A stretch of 64,000 nt of DNA, taken from positions 124,001 to 188,000 of the forward strand of contig NZ_SCWD01000002.1 in the NCBI RefSeq assembly GCF_004359515.1, written 5' to 3'. The notes under the pieces were generated by a model, which worked only from the letters and a program-made list of their open reading frames with translations, was not told the origin of the DNA and did not search any database. Positions 34,469-42,850 of the stretch are shown here, in pieces. Every line of letters begins with the position of its first letter. The stretch's first letter is position 1. The stretch is from Macrococcus carouselicus. GTDB taxonomy: Bacteria > Bacillota > Bacilli > Staphylococcales > Staphylococcaceae. The position numbers and the translations under genes were made by a program.

Positions 34469-35743
34469 ATGAAACGTGACATTAAATTACTGCTCTCCAT
34501 TCCGGTCTTGAGCTGGGCGCTTTATGATTTCAGCAACACGATTTTCAGTGCGAATATCATTACTTTATTCTTCCCGCAGTTTGTCACTGAACAATTAGGT
34601 GTCAATCCAGTTCAGGAACAGATTGCCTCCACCTGGATTGCCTATGCGTCAAGTATAGCAGCCTTCTTCCTGATTTTACTCAGCCCGCTCTATGGTGTTT
34701 ACATCGACCGTACCAACAAAAAGAAGAAGTGGATCATTATCTTCACTCTGATTGTCTTTAGCTGTACATTTCTGATGGGTTACCTGAATCAGCTGGAAAT
34801 GCAGGAGACGCTGTTCGGTCTGCCGTTGCCATTTCTGCTGATTATCGTGCTCTTTACAGTTGCAAAATTCACTTATAATTCCAGTCTTGTTTTTTACGAT
34901 GCGATGATGAGCAGCCTTGCGCCGAAAGAAGATCACTCAGTCATCTCAGGCTTTGGAGTGGCGCTTGGTTATCTCGGGACACTGGTCGGTGTGCTCAGTG
35001 TGATGTGGCTTGTCGGCACCAAACATCCAGCTGAGACGTTTATTCCGACAGCAATCATGTTTCTGGTCTTCAGCATCCCGATATTTATTTTCGGTAAAGA
35101 TGGCAGTAAGCAGGTGAAGCCTGTTAAAGGAAATGGTTATCGCGAAGTACGGGAGACCTTTCAGCTTGCTAAGAAAGAACCAGCTATCTATATCTTTTTA
35201 ATCGTCTATTTCTTTCTGAATGATGCTCTGGCGACCGCCATCAGTATGATGCAGCCGTATGCGACAACTGTCATCGGATTCTCAAGCAGTGCATTTATCG
35301 GTATCTTTATGATAGCGACGGTATTCAGCATTATCGGTGCATTTATCTTCGGCTATATCGCAAAGCATATCGGTTCAGCAAAAGCACTGCAGTGGGTGGC
35401 ACTGGTTCTGATGATTGCGCTTATCCTTGCGAGCTTGCCGTTACCGAAGGAATGGTTCTATCTGTGTGCAATATTATTTGGTATCGCCATGGGTTCCATC
35501 TGGGTCATTTCACGGACGCTTATCATCGAACTGTCGCCTGCAGAGCATGAAGGACAGTTCTTCGGTCTCTTCTCTATGAGCGGCAAGTTATCCGCTGTCT
35601 TCGGTCCCTTTATGTATGGCACGATTACATGGCTGCTGAGTGATTATGGCCCGTTAGCAAGCCGTATAGCGATCCTCTCCCTTTTTGTGATGGCATTAGG
35701 TGCCTTCCTGCTGCATTTCCGGGTGATTAAATTATTAAAATAA
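34469..35743 (+). CDS. UMF1/Atg22-like MFS transporter
   Basis: 424-residue membrane protein with about twelve spans, of the UMF1 group related to the yeast vacuolar effluxer Atg22. Family marks are the N-terminal SWALYDFSNTIFSANIITLFFP, DRTNKKKKW after the third span, and VFYDAMMSSLAPKEDHSVISGFGVALGYLG. Substrate unknown, perhaps amino acids by analogy with Atg22. AAAAGGAGCC precedes ATG 34469. Monocistronic by spacing. Confidence 0.85.
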   Translation: MKRDIKLLLSIPVLSWALYDFSNTIFSANIITLFFPQFVTEQLGVNPVQEQIASTWIAYASSIAAFFLILLSPLYGVYIDRTNKKKKWIIIFTLIVFSCTFLMGYLNQLEMQETLFGLPLPFLLIIVLFTVAKFTYNSSLVFYDAMMSSLAPKEDHSVISGFGVALGYLGTLVGVLSVMWLVGTKHPAETFIPTAIMFLVFSIPIFIFGKDGSKQVKPVKGNGYREVRETFQLAKKEPAIYIFLIVYFFLNDALATAISMMQPYATTVIGFSSSAFIGIFMIATVFSIIGAFIFGYIAKHIGSAKALQWVALVLMIALILASLPLPKEWFYLCAILFGIAMGSIWVISRTLIIELSPAEHEGQFFGLFSMSGKLSAVFGPFMYGTITWLLSDYGPLASRIAILSLFVMALGAFLLHFRVIKLLK

Positions 35744-35756
35744 ATCGTACTGTTTG

Positions 35757-35788
35757 AAGGGAGAGCATATGCTTCTCTCTTTTTTTTT
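35757..35788 (+). terminator. Probable terminator of the UMF1 gene
   Basis: AGGGAGAGCA and TGCTTCTCTCT pair with a bulge, then a run of nine or so T. The remaining stretch to 35946 is AT-rich with no gene. Confidence 0.65.
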
Positions 35789-35946
35789 ATGGATTTTTAG
35801 TTATAATGAGCAGAAAAGGAGGACAGATACTGAATTCATTTATTCTGCTGAATGATGTCATTAAAATTACTTCTATTATACGGTAAGTCAGATATGTTTA
35901 ATCACATGATTTTATAGGAATAGTTACGGAAACAGGAGGTAATAAT

Positions 35947-36828
35947 ATGGATATTGAAAAATATAGAGTACCGGTTAAATCTGAAATTAAACTTAAAAGT
36001 TATCCGACTTCTGAAGACAAGAAGAAAGATAATGATGATATAAGAGATAATGTCATACCTGGCCTGGTATCTGAATTAAAAGAATTACATCTCAAACTTC
36101 ATGCTGAAGAGAAAAAAGGGATACTTGTTGTCCTGCAGGCACTTGATGCAGCGGGTAAGGATGAAACAATCAGCTATATCTTCTCTAATCTTAATGCACA
36201 AGGGCTTAAAACGACATCCTTCAAAAAACCATCCGATGAAGAAAGTAAACATGACTATATGTGGCGGCTGCATGATGGACTGCCGGCACGTGGTGAAATC
36301 GGTATTCTGAATCGTTCGTATTATGAGGAGGTCATTGTGACACGAGTGCACAATCTGATTAAAGATTTCCATGTACCTGATGATAAAAAGAAAGAGGAAA
36401 TATGGGACGTGCGTTATCGTCAGATTAATAATTATGAACAATATCTTCATGAAAACGGTTTTCATGTTGTCAAGTTCTTCTTCAATATGTCGAAAGATGA
36501 ACAGCGTGAACGTCTGCTTGAACGTATGAAAGATCCGAAGAAGAACTGGGAGTTTTCTTTCAATGACGTTAAGGAGCGAGAATACTGGAATGAGTATCAG
36601 CAGACTTTTGAACATATGCTGAACCAGACTTCTACGTCTCATAGCCCGTGGTATATATTGCCCGCTGATGATGAATGGCATGCAAGACGCCTGGTCTCAG
36701 AAATTATGATCAGTGTGCTGCAGGAAATCAGTCCTGAATTTCCAGAAATCACAGGTGAAGATAAAGAAACACTGAAGGAATATATCAAAAAGCTGGAAGA
36801 TGAAAAAAATGAGGAGGTTCCTGAATGA
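35947..36828 (+). CDS. Polyphosphate kinase 2 family protein
   Basis: Cytoplasmic PPK2-type kinase that uses polyphosphate to phosphorylate nucleotides (ADP or AMP, type not decidable by eye). 293 residues. Walker A-like LQALDAAGKDETIS (about 63-76), the catalytic-lid RGEIGILNRSYYEEVIVTRVH and the R/E-rich DEQRERLLERMKDPKKNWEFS are all conserved. CAGGAGGTAATAAT precedes the ATG. Its stop overlaps the ATG of a decayed DUF1801 gene (ATGA), so the two once formed an operon. Confidence 0.92.
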   Translation: MDIEKYRVPVKSEIKLKSYPTSEDKKKDNDDIRDNVIPGLVSELKELHLKLHAEEKKGILVVLQALDAAGKDETISYIFSNLNAQGLKTTSFKKPSDEESKHDYMWRLHDGLPARGEIGILNRSYYEEVIVTRVHNLIKDFHVPDDKKKEEIWDVRYRQINNYEQYLHENGFHVVKFFFNMSKDEQRERLLERMKDPKKNWEFSFNDVKEREYWNEYQQTFEHMLNQTSTSHSPWYILPADDEWHARRLVSEIMISVLQEISPEFPEITGEDKETLKEYIKKLEDEKNEEVPE

Positions 36829-37189
36829 CGTTCAAGGGTTTTCTTACAGATTTACCTGATGATCAAAGAAATCAGCTAAATGAAATTATTAGCTGGATTG
36901 AATAAAATGATTCAGAACTTGAACGTGTCGTCAAATGGAATCAGCCGATGTATCAGCATCATGGTACGTTCATTAACGGTTTTAGTGTCTCAAAAAACAC
37001 AGGGCCGTTGTGCCTGAAAAAGTAACACTCGCTCGTTTTAATGAAGAAGTTCAGGCTGCCGGCTATTCCCGAACCGTAACGTTGTTCCGTATTAAGTAGG
37101 ATGAACCTGTGAACTATGTGCTGCTGGACGAGCTGATAGATGATAATATTGAAGATAAAAAGGATGGTCAGACATTCTGGCGAAAATAA
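36825..37189 (+). pseudogene. Decayed DUF1801 (frataxin-like iron chaperone) gene
   Basis: From ATG 36825 the translation starts MTFKGFLTDLPDDQRNQLNE and continues, across stops and frame changes, through ERVVKWNQPMYQHHGTFINGFSVSK, PEKVTLARFNEEVQAAGYS and a final FWRK before TAA at 37187-37189. This is the whole length of a DUF1801/YdhG-type protein. At least one in-frame stop (TAA at about 36903), a frameshift in the A-rich tract near 36995-37005 and a TAG near 37099 break it. It overlaps the PPK2 stop. Confidence 0.8.
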
Positions 37190-37190
37190 A

Positions 37191-37219
37191 ATTGTATCCG
37201 CTGCAGGATACGATTTTTT
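37191..37219 (+). terminator. Terminator after the PPK2/DUF1801 unit
   Basis: ATTGTATCC (37191-37199) pairs with GGATACGAT (37206-37214), with T to 37219. Confidence 0.88.
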
Positions 37220-37231
37220 CTGTCAGGAAAG

Positions 37232-37414
37232 ATGACGGTAATGATCAGAAAAGCAGGGCCAGATGACCAGAAGGGTGGTGGGCTGAACTATGAGGTACTG
37301 CAGGATATGAGTGAACGCATGCTTGGCGTCCGCACGCAACAGGAAGCGGTTAATCAAGGATTCCTTCCAGTTCTATCGGATGAAAAATCCATTAAAATAA
37401 AACCTTCGAATTGA
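37232..37414 (+). pseudogene. Possible GNAT acetyltransferase fragment
   Basis: A 60-codon frame starts with MIRKAGPDD, a common GNAT N-terminus, and then NYEVLQDMSERMLGV, but stops inside the hairpin at 37401. No acetyl-CoA-binding motif remains. It may be debris; it could also be meaningless. GGAAAGATG is a possible ribosome site. Confidence 0.3.
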
Positions 37415-37426
37415 ATTCGAAGGTCT
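37401..37426 (-). terminator. Terminator of selO
   Basis: ACCTTCGAATT and AATTCGAAGGT pair across a 2-base centre; on the reverse strand TTTTATTTT follows. It lies 52 bases beyond the selO stop. Confidence 0.7.
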
Positions 37427-37477
37427 GGTGATTATTTTCTGTTTTTAGCGTGTGTTGATCTCTTAAGCCTTAACCCC

Positions 37478-38866
37478 TTATGTGCCGCAGAAAGTCTGAA
37501 AAACTTGCTCAGAATCTTCAGCTGGTGTCTTGTAAATCGCAGGATGCTGGTCGTTATATGGGTCTTTAACGACACGCAGCAGTTCCTTGAAGAACATCAG
37601 ATCCATGCTGTTCACAGCTTTTTCAACGAGATGATTTCTCGGTATAACAGCTGGATTCACTTTTTTCATCAGTTCATACGGCGAATCCTCATGCTGAATA
37701 CGTGTCCGCCAGTTTTCTTTCCAGCTATCCAGCGCTGCATCAACCGGTTCGTGAAGAGATAGTTTTCTGAAAGTCTGAGTGAAGTCCAGTTCAAGGTCCT
37801 CCATGACTGCGAGCAGCTCGCCGATCAGTTCGCGGTCCTCTTTCAGAGGGTCAGCAATGCCTATTTTTGCTGCCATTCCTTCAGTCCAGTAGCGGTCAAA
37901 TGCAGTTTCGTACGAGGAGAGCGCCTCTTTGGCTATTGCGATGGCTTGCTCAGTATCTGTGTTCAGTAAGGGCAGCAGACATTCAGAGAATCTGGCCAGG
38001 TTCCACTGGCCGATTCCCGGCTGGTTATAATAAGCGTATCGACCTTGCCGGTCTATTGAACTGAAGACAGCTGCACGGTCGAATGCGTCCATAAAAGCGC
38101 AAGGACCATAATCAATCGTTTCACCGCTGATCGCCATATTGTCCGTGTTCATCACGCCGTGGATAAAACCGACGCATTGCCACTTGGCAATCAGTGCCGC
38201 CTGCCGGTCGATAACTGCATACAGAAAATCGATATAAGGTGTCTCTGACGACTCAAGTTCGGGATAATGGCGCTGAATCGTATAGTCAGCGAGTGCCTTC
38301 ACCTGGTTGATACGGGCTGCGTACTCAAACGTTCCTACCCGGATATGACTAGCTGCGACGCGAGTAAGCACAGCACCTGGAAGACGTGTATCGCGCTGAA
38401 CAGATTCACCTGTTGATGTCACAGCAAGGCTTCTCGTTGTTGGAATGTGCAGTGCGTGCATGGCTTCACTGATGATATATTCTCGCAGCATCGGACCGAG
38501 CGGTGCACGACCATCTCCCATACGCGAGAAAGCGGTGCGGCCGGAACCTTTTAACTGTATATCGAAACGTTCACCACTCGGCGTGATATGTTCACCGAGC
38601 ACAATGGCTCTGCCGTCACCGAGCATCGTGAAATGACCGAACTGATGACCTGCATAAGCCTGAGCAAGAGGTTCTGAATGAGGTATCCTGCTGCTGCCAG
38701 AGAGCTCTTCGGCACTGCGCTCGACCATCTCAGCATCCAGACCTAACTGGGCAGCCAGTGAATCATTGACAAGCAGTACTGCTGGTGCTGACACCGGATT
38801 CAGTTCAGTCAATTCGTAGAAGTCTGTCGGCAGCAAAAGGTAAGAATTATCAAAATTAAACTTCAT
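37478..38866 (-). CDS. selO: SelO/YdiU family protein AMPylase
   Basis: Pseudokinase-fold enzyme that transfers AMP to protein hydroxyl groups, linked to redox stress. 462 residues. Family blocks seen: AYAGHQFGHFTMLGDGRAIVLGE, QLKGSGRTAFSRMGDGRAPLGPMLREY, HGVMNTDNMAISGETIDYGPCAFMD (catalytic and metal residues), and the C-terminal FQTFCGT, whose Cys is the position taken by selenocysteine in eukaryotes. A GTG at 38878 overlaps the ribosome site AAGGAG, so the ATG at 38866 is preferred. Confidence 0.92.
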   Translation of the reverse strand: MKFNFDNSYLLLPTDFYELTELNPVSAPAVLLVNDSLAAQLGLDAEMVERSAEELSGSSRIPHSEPLAQAYAGHQFGHFTMLGDGRAIVLGEHITPSGERFDIQLKGSGRTAFSRMGDGRAPLGPMLREYIISEAMHALHIPTTRSLAVTSTGESVQRDTRLPGAVLTRVAASHIRVGTFEYAARINQVKALADYTIQRHYPELESSETPYIDFLYAVIDRQAALIAKWQCVGFIHGVMNTDNMAISGETIDYGPCAFMDAFDRAAVFSSIDRQGRYAYYNQPGIGQWNLARFSECLLPLLNTDTEQAIAIAKEALSSYETAFDRYWTEGMAAKIGIADPLKEDRELIGELLAVMEDLELDFTQTFRKLSLHEPVDAALDSWKENWRTRIQHEDSPYELMKKVNPAVIPRNHLVEKAVNSMDLMFFKELLRVVKDPYNDQHPAIYKTPAEDSEQVFQTFCGT

Positions 38867-38965
38867 ATTAATGTTCACTCCTTATAGTTATCATGACAAT
38901 GTTTGAGGGTAAAATAAAGTAATTCAGAATATAAACGTTTAAAATAAACTTGAAAGGATACAAAG

Positions 38966-39454
38966 GTGAAATTATTCAGATTATTTATCCGTAATATGTT
39001 TGCCTGGTTCACTATTCAGATGACAATATCTTATCTGATGATGAAGCTTCCTGTATCTTATTTCGTAAGAATGTCTCCGCTCTTCAGGTCTTTCAAATGG
39101 GAGCAGCAAGGTGAGGTATGGCACAAGCTATTTTCAGTGAAAAGCTGGAAAGCTCATCTGCCGGACAGCTCCATTATTTTCAGTGCCAGTTATAATCACC
39201 GGGAAATAGGGAATACAGCAACAAAAACACTTCAAAGTTTTAACGGCGAGACAAACCGTGCTGAACTGACACACTGGCTCTCCCTCTTGTTATTCCCTTT
39301 ATTTTATTTATGGAACCCTAAATGGGCAGCCCGCATCAATGTTTTATATGCGCTGCTCAGCAATCTCCCGTTTATTATCATACAACGCTATAATCGACCC
39401 AAAGTCCAGCGTTTACTTGCTAAAAGGAAAGGAAGAGGATATGACACAACGTGA
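38966..39454 (+). CDS. crtO: Glycosyl-4,4'-diaponeurosporenoate acyltransferase
   Basis: Last enzyme of staphyloxanthin-type carotenoid synthesis: adds a fatty acyl chain to the glycosylated carotenoid at the membrane. 162 residues against 165 in S. aureus CrtO, with the same pattern: N-terminal hydrophobic segment, FRSFKWEQQGEVWHKLFSVKSWK, NRAELTHWLSLLLFP, and NVLYALLSNLPFIIIQRYNRPKVQRLL near the end. GTG start at 38966 behind AAAGGA. It overlaps the isomerase gene by 14 bases. No convincing promoter was found between selO and crtO. Confidence 0.88.
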   Translation: MKLFRLFIRNMFAWFTIQMTISYLMMKLPVSYFVRMSPLFRSFKWEQQGEVWHKLFSVKSWKAHLPDSSIIFSASYNHREIGNTATKTLQSFNGETNRAELTHWLSLLLFPLFYLWNPKWAARINVLYALLSNLPFIIIQRYNRPKVQRLLAKRKGRGYDTT

Positions 39455-40481
39455 ACAACGAAAAGATGATCACATAAGGCTCGCTCTGAATCATCCTGAG
39501 TCCCCCTCAAGTTTCGATCAGATTCATCTGGTTCATCGTTCTATTCCATCTATCAAGCAGACGGATATCTCATTGCATACCCATATTTCGTCACTATCAT
39601 TTGAGCATCCTATTTATATCAACGCCATGACCGGTGGAAGTAAGTGGGCTGGTGAAATCAACCATAAACTGGCAATCGTTTCACGTGAAACGAATATCCC
39701 GATGGCAGTTGGATCCATGCATGCTGCTCTTAAAAATCCGGCGCTCATACCTACTTATCAAGTCATCAGAGAGGTCAATCCGAACGGTATCGTCTTTGCA
39801 AATATAGGCGCCGATGTACCTCTGGACTTTGCACAGAGAGCGATAGATATGATACAGGCTGATGCGCTGCAGATTCATCTCAATGCGCCGCAGGAAGTGG
39901 TCATGCCGGAAGGTGGACGAGATTTCGCTGACTGGCTGTCCAATATAGAGGCAGTGGTGAGAACAAGTGAAGTACCTGTCATCATTAAAGAAGTGGGCTT
40001 TGGGATGAGCAGTGAAACATTGGCGCAGCTCAAAGCTATCGGCGTAAAAGCAGCAGATATCAGTGGGCGCGGTGGTACTAACTTCGTTTATATTGAGAAT
40101 GAACGACGTCCTGGAAAAGATCAGTCCTATTTGAACGACTGGGGGCAGACAACACCTGTCTCCTTGATGGAAAGTATGCCTTTTCAGCATGAGATGGATA
40201 TCCTCTCAAGTGGTGGAATCCGGACACCGCTTGATGCGATTAAGTCATTTGTCCTCGGTGCAAAAGCAGCAGGTCTATCGCGCACAGTTCTGAATGAACT
40301 CGAACTGAAAGGTGTAGAACCGACGATAAAAATGATTGAACGTTTTAAAGCCCATTTGACGGATATCGCTCTTATACTTGGCGCAAAAGATATGACGGCA
40401 TTAAGAGAGGTACCTTATGTATTATCACCTGAACTGGAATCATGGCAGAGACAACGTAAACAGAGAGGACGGAATTTATGA
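39441..40481 (+). CDS. fni: Type 2 isopentenyl-diphosphate isomerase
   Basis: FMN- and NADPH-dependent isomerase of IPP and DMAPP, the C5 units for carotenoids and other isoprenoids. 346 residues. Family motifs: REQRKDDHIRLAL, INAMTGGSKWAGEIN, AVGSMHAAL, the QIHLNAPQEVVMPEG region, KEVGFGMS and DISGRGGTNFVYIEN. The longer open frame from 39339 runs inside crtO and is not used; GGAAGAGG precedes ATG 39441. It lies inside the carotenoid operon, unlike in S. aureus. It contains a parS-like palindrome at 39677-39692. Confidence 0.94.
   Translation: MTQREQRKDDHIRLALNHPESPSSFDQIHLVHRSIPSIKQTDISLHTHISSLSFEHPIYINAMTGGSKWAGEINHKLAIVSRETNIPMAVGSMHAALKNPALIPTYQVIREVNPNGIVFANIGADVPLDFAQRAIDMIQADALQIHLNAPQEVVMPEGGRDFADWLSNIEAVVRTSEVPVIIKEVGFGMSSETLAQLKAIGVKAADISGRGGTNFVYIENERRPGKDQSYLNDWGQTTPVSLMESMPFQHEMDILSSGGIRTPLDAIKSFVLGAKAAGLSRTVLNELELKGVEPTIKMIERFKAHLTDIALILGAKDMTALREVPYVLSPELESWQRQRKQRGRNL
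39677..39692. other. parS-like palindrome inside fni
   Basis: CGTTTCACGTGAAACG. The inner 14 bases agree fully with the parS consensus TGTTNCACGTGAAACA; only the outermost pair differs. It encodes VSRET within the enzyme, which may be coincidence. ParB/Spo0J binding is untested. Confidence 0.5.
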
Positions 40482-41971
40482 AGAAAATCATTGTCATTGG
40501 GGCAGGCGTTGCAGGACTCGCGTCTGCAATCCGTCTGCAGCACGCAGGCTATGAAGTCGAGATATTTGAGAAAGAAGGCATGCCGGGCGGTAAAATGCAT
40601 CGTATCAGACAGAAGGGTTATGAGTTTGACCTGGGGCCGACAATCGTGATGATGCCGGAACTGTATCGCGAGGTATTCGAACTTGCAGGTCGGAATGCCG
40701 ATGACTACATCCCGATGCAGAAGCTGACACCGATGTATAGCGCCTATTTCAAGCAGGGAACAGAGAAACTGGATGTATCAAACGACCTTGTCCAGCTGAT
40801 GGAACTGTTTGAAGGCGTTGACGAAAAAGATGCAGAGGGATTCCTGAGGTATATCAGTGACCTCTACCAGCGCTTTAATATTGCAAAACATCACTTTCTG
40901 CAGCGCCCTTTCAGGGAGGCGAAGGATTTCTATAATCTTTCGACCTTGAGGCAGGGACTGAAGCTGCGGACACTCGGCAGCGCTGAGAACAGTATGTCAA
41001 AATACATTAAGGATAAAAGGCTGCGGGACATCATCAGTTTCCAGACGTTATATATCGGTATATCACCGGCCAAGAGTCCGTCATTATACACAATCATCCC
41101 CATGATTGAGTTTTTATATGGCGTCTGGTTCATTGAAGGGGGCATGCACCGCATGGCGACTGCGATGGAACAGCTGTTCAGAGAACTGGGCGGCACCATT
41201 CACTACCACACTCCTGTTGAAGAGATCATGATTCATAACGGGCAGGCGACAGGCATCAGAACGGCTGCCGGCATGTTCCATGCAGATTATGTGATGTGCA
41301 ATGCCGATTTCCCTTATGCCAAAAAACATCTTGTCCAGAATCAGTCGGCAAAAGGTAAATATACAGATGACTATATTGATAAAATGGCTTATTCCTGCTC
41401 GTGCTTCGTCCTGTATCTCGGCATGGACAGAAAATATGATGAAGTTGAAAATATGCACAACTTTATTTTCTCAGAAGATCTGGATGATAATATCGAGCAG
41501 ATTTTTGATGGACGCAAACTGACAGATCCGTCTGTTTACATGTACATCGCTTCCAAGAAAGAACCGGCGATGGCACCTGCCGGTAAAGATGGACTCTACA
41601 TTCTGATGCCGGTATCTGAGCTCTCAACTGCGAAGTATGATTGGGACGATGATACGGTCTCCTATTACCGTGAGCAGGCACTTTCTAAAGTAGAGAAGCT
41701 GCCGGGCATGCATAACATCAGAAATGAGATTGTGACTGAAACATATGTCACCCCTAAGGAATTCAGAAAGAAGTTCAATGCTTATAACGGTGCGACGTTC
41801 GGTCTGCAGCCGACACTTCTGCAGAGCAATCATCTTCGTCCGCAGAGTAAAGCAACAGACTGTGAGAACTTATATTTCACAGGCAGCAGTACGCATCCTG
41901 GAGCAGGCGTACCGATTGTTCTCCTGTCCTCTAAAATAGCGGCAGGTGAACTGATGATGGATGATGAGTGA
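40478..41971 (+). CDS. crtN: 4,4'-diapophytoene desaturase
   Basis: FAD enzyme that desaturates dehydrosqualene to yellow 4,4'-diaponeurosporene. 497 residues against 502 in S. aureus CrtN. FAD motif VIGAGVAGLASAIRL at the N-terminus, FDLGPTIVMMPELY, FQTLYIGISPAKSPSLYTIIPMIEFLYGVWFIEGGM, and the C-terminal STHPGAGVPIVLLSSKIAA, all CrtN-specific rather than CrtP-like. Its ATG overlaps the fni stop (ATGA). Confidence 0.93.
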   Translation: MKKIIVIGAGVAGLASAIRLQHAGYEVEIFEKEGMPGGKMHRIRQKGYEFDLGPTIVMMPELYREVFELAGRNADDYIPMQKLTPMYSAYFKQGTEKLDVSNDLVQLMELFEGVDEKDAEGFLRYISDLYQRFNIAKHHFLQRPFREAKDFYNLSTLRQGLKLRTLGSAENSMSKYIKDKRLRDIISFQTLYIGISPAKSPSLYTIIPMIEFLYGVWFIEGGMHRMATAMEQLFRELGGTIHYHTPVEEIMIHNGQATGIRTAAGMFHADYVMCNADFPYAKKHLVQNQSAKGKYTDDYIDKMAYSCSCFVLYLGMDRKYDEVENMHNFIFSEDLDDNIEQIFDGRKLTDPSVYMYIASKKEPAMAPAGKDGLYILMPVSELSTAKYDWDDDTVSYYREQALSKVEKLPGMHNIRNEIVTETYVTPKEFRKKFNAYNGATFGLQPTLLQSNHLRPQSKATDCENLYFTGSSTHPGAGVPIVLLSSKIAAGELMMDDE

Positions 41972-41983
41972 AGGAGAGAGGGT

Positions 41984-42850
41984 ATGCAGATAAATGAGGA
42001 TTATGATTACTGCAGACAGATTATTAAGAGTCATTCAAAGAGTTTCTATTACGGTTTCAGTCAGCTGCCGGAGGACGAAGCGAAAGCAGTCTACGCTATT
42101 TATGCATTCTGTCGTACAGCGGATGATATCGTAGATGGAAATGAATCTGAAGCAGAAAAAAGAGAAGCACTTCAACTCTTGCTGCAGCAGATTGATTCAT
42201 TTGAACACGGAGAGCAGATTGACCATCCAATGTGGCGTGCACTTGCTGACGTCCGAAATAAATTTCCCCTTGACCTCGCCATGTTCCGTAAACAGGTGAC
42301 AGGTCAGATGATGGATCTTGATTTCAGACAGCCGGCTACGATTGAAGACTTGTATCACTATAGTTCTCACGTTGCAGGATCAGTTGGAGAGCTTCTGTAT
42401 CCGATACTGGCAGGTCAAGACACTCAGGCAGGCAGAAAAGCAGCAGATAATTTAGGTATAGCGATGCAGATAACGAATATATTACGCGATATCGGTGAAG
42501 ACCATCGTGAAAAGCAGCGTATTTATATACCGAAAAGTATGATGCAGACCTATCAGTACACGGAGCAGAATCTGATCAATCAGGAAATAAATGAGGCATT
42601 CATCGTGATGTGGGAAGCGCTGGCGCAGGATGCAGAGGACCGCTACAATCGTTTTTATCCACACCTTATTGATTATAACCGTGAATCAAGACAGCCCCTT
42701 TTAGTGGCCGCACTTATCTATGCGGAGATATTGAACGAAGTCAGACGGAATAACTATAACTGTCTGACTCGACGTAATAAAGTCAGTCTGATCAGCAAGA
42801 AGAAGATCAGCACCATCGCCTTGCAGATACTGAAGGAGGAGCACACATGA
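41984..42850 (+). CDS. crtM: Dehydrosqualene (4,4'-diapophytoene) synthase
   Basis: Condenses two farnesyl diphosphates into dehydrosqualene, the first committed step. 288 residues, as in S. aureus CrtM (287). Diphosphate-binding motifs: FCRTADDIVD (about 43-52) and the second Asp-rich NILRDIGEDHREKQRIYIPK (about 164-183); the N-terminal SKSFYYGFSQLP is typical. AAGGAGAGAGGG precedes the ATG, and its stop overlaps crtP. Confidence 0.94.
   Translation: MQINEDYDYCRQIIKSHSKSFYYGFSQLPEDEAKAVYAIYAFCRTADDIVDGNESEAEKREALQLLLQQIDSFEHGEQIDHPMWRALADVRNKFPLDLAMFRKQVTGQMMDLDFRQPATIEDLYHYSSHVAGSVGELLYPILAGQDTQAGRKAADNLGIAMQITNILRDIGEDHREKQRIYIPKSMMQTYQYTEQNLINQEINEAFIVMWEALAQDAEDRYNRFYPHLIDYNRESRQPLLVAALIYAEILNEVRRNNYNCLTRRNKVSLISKKKISTIALQILKEEHT

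Noticed and set aside
38937-38961. SigB promoter for crtO (GTTTAA-13-GGATAC)
   Set aside because: The -10 is only four of six and overlaps the ribosome site of crtO five bases before its start codon, so it cannot work in the usual way.
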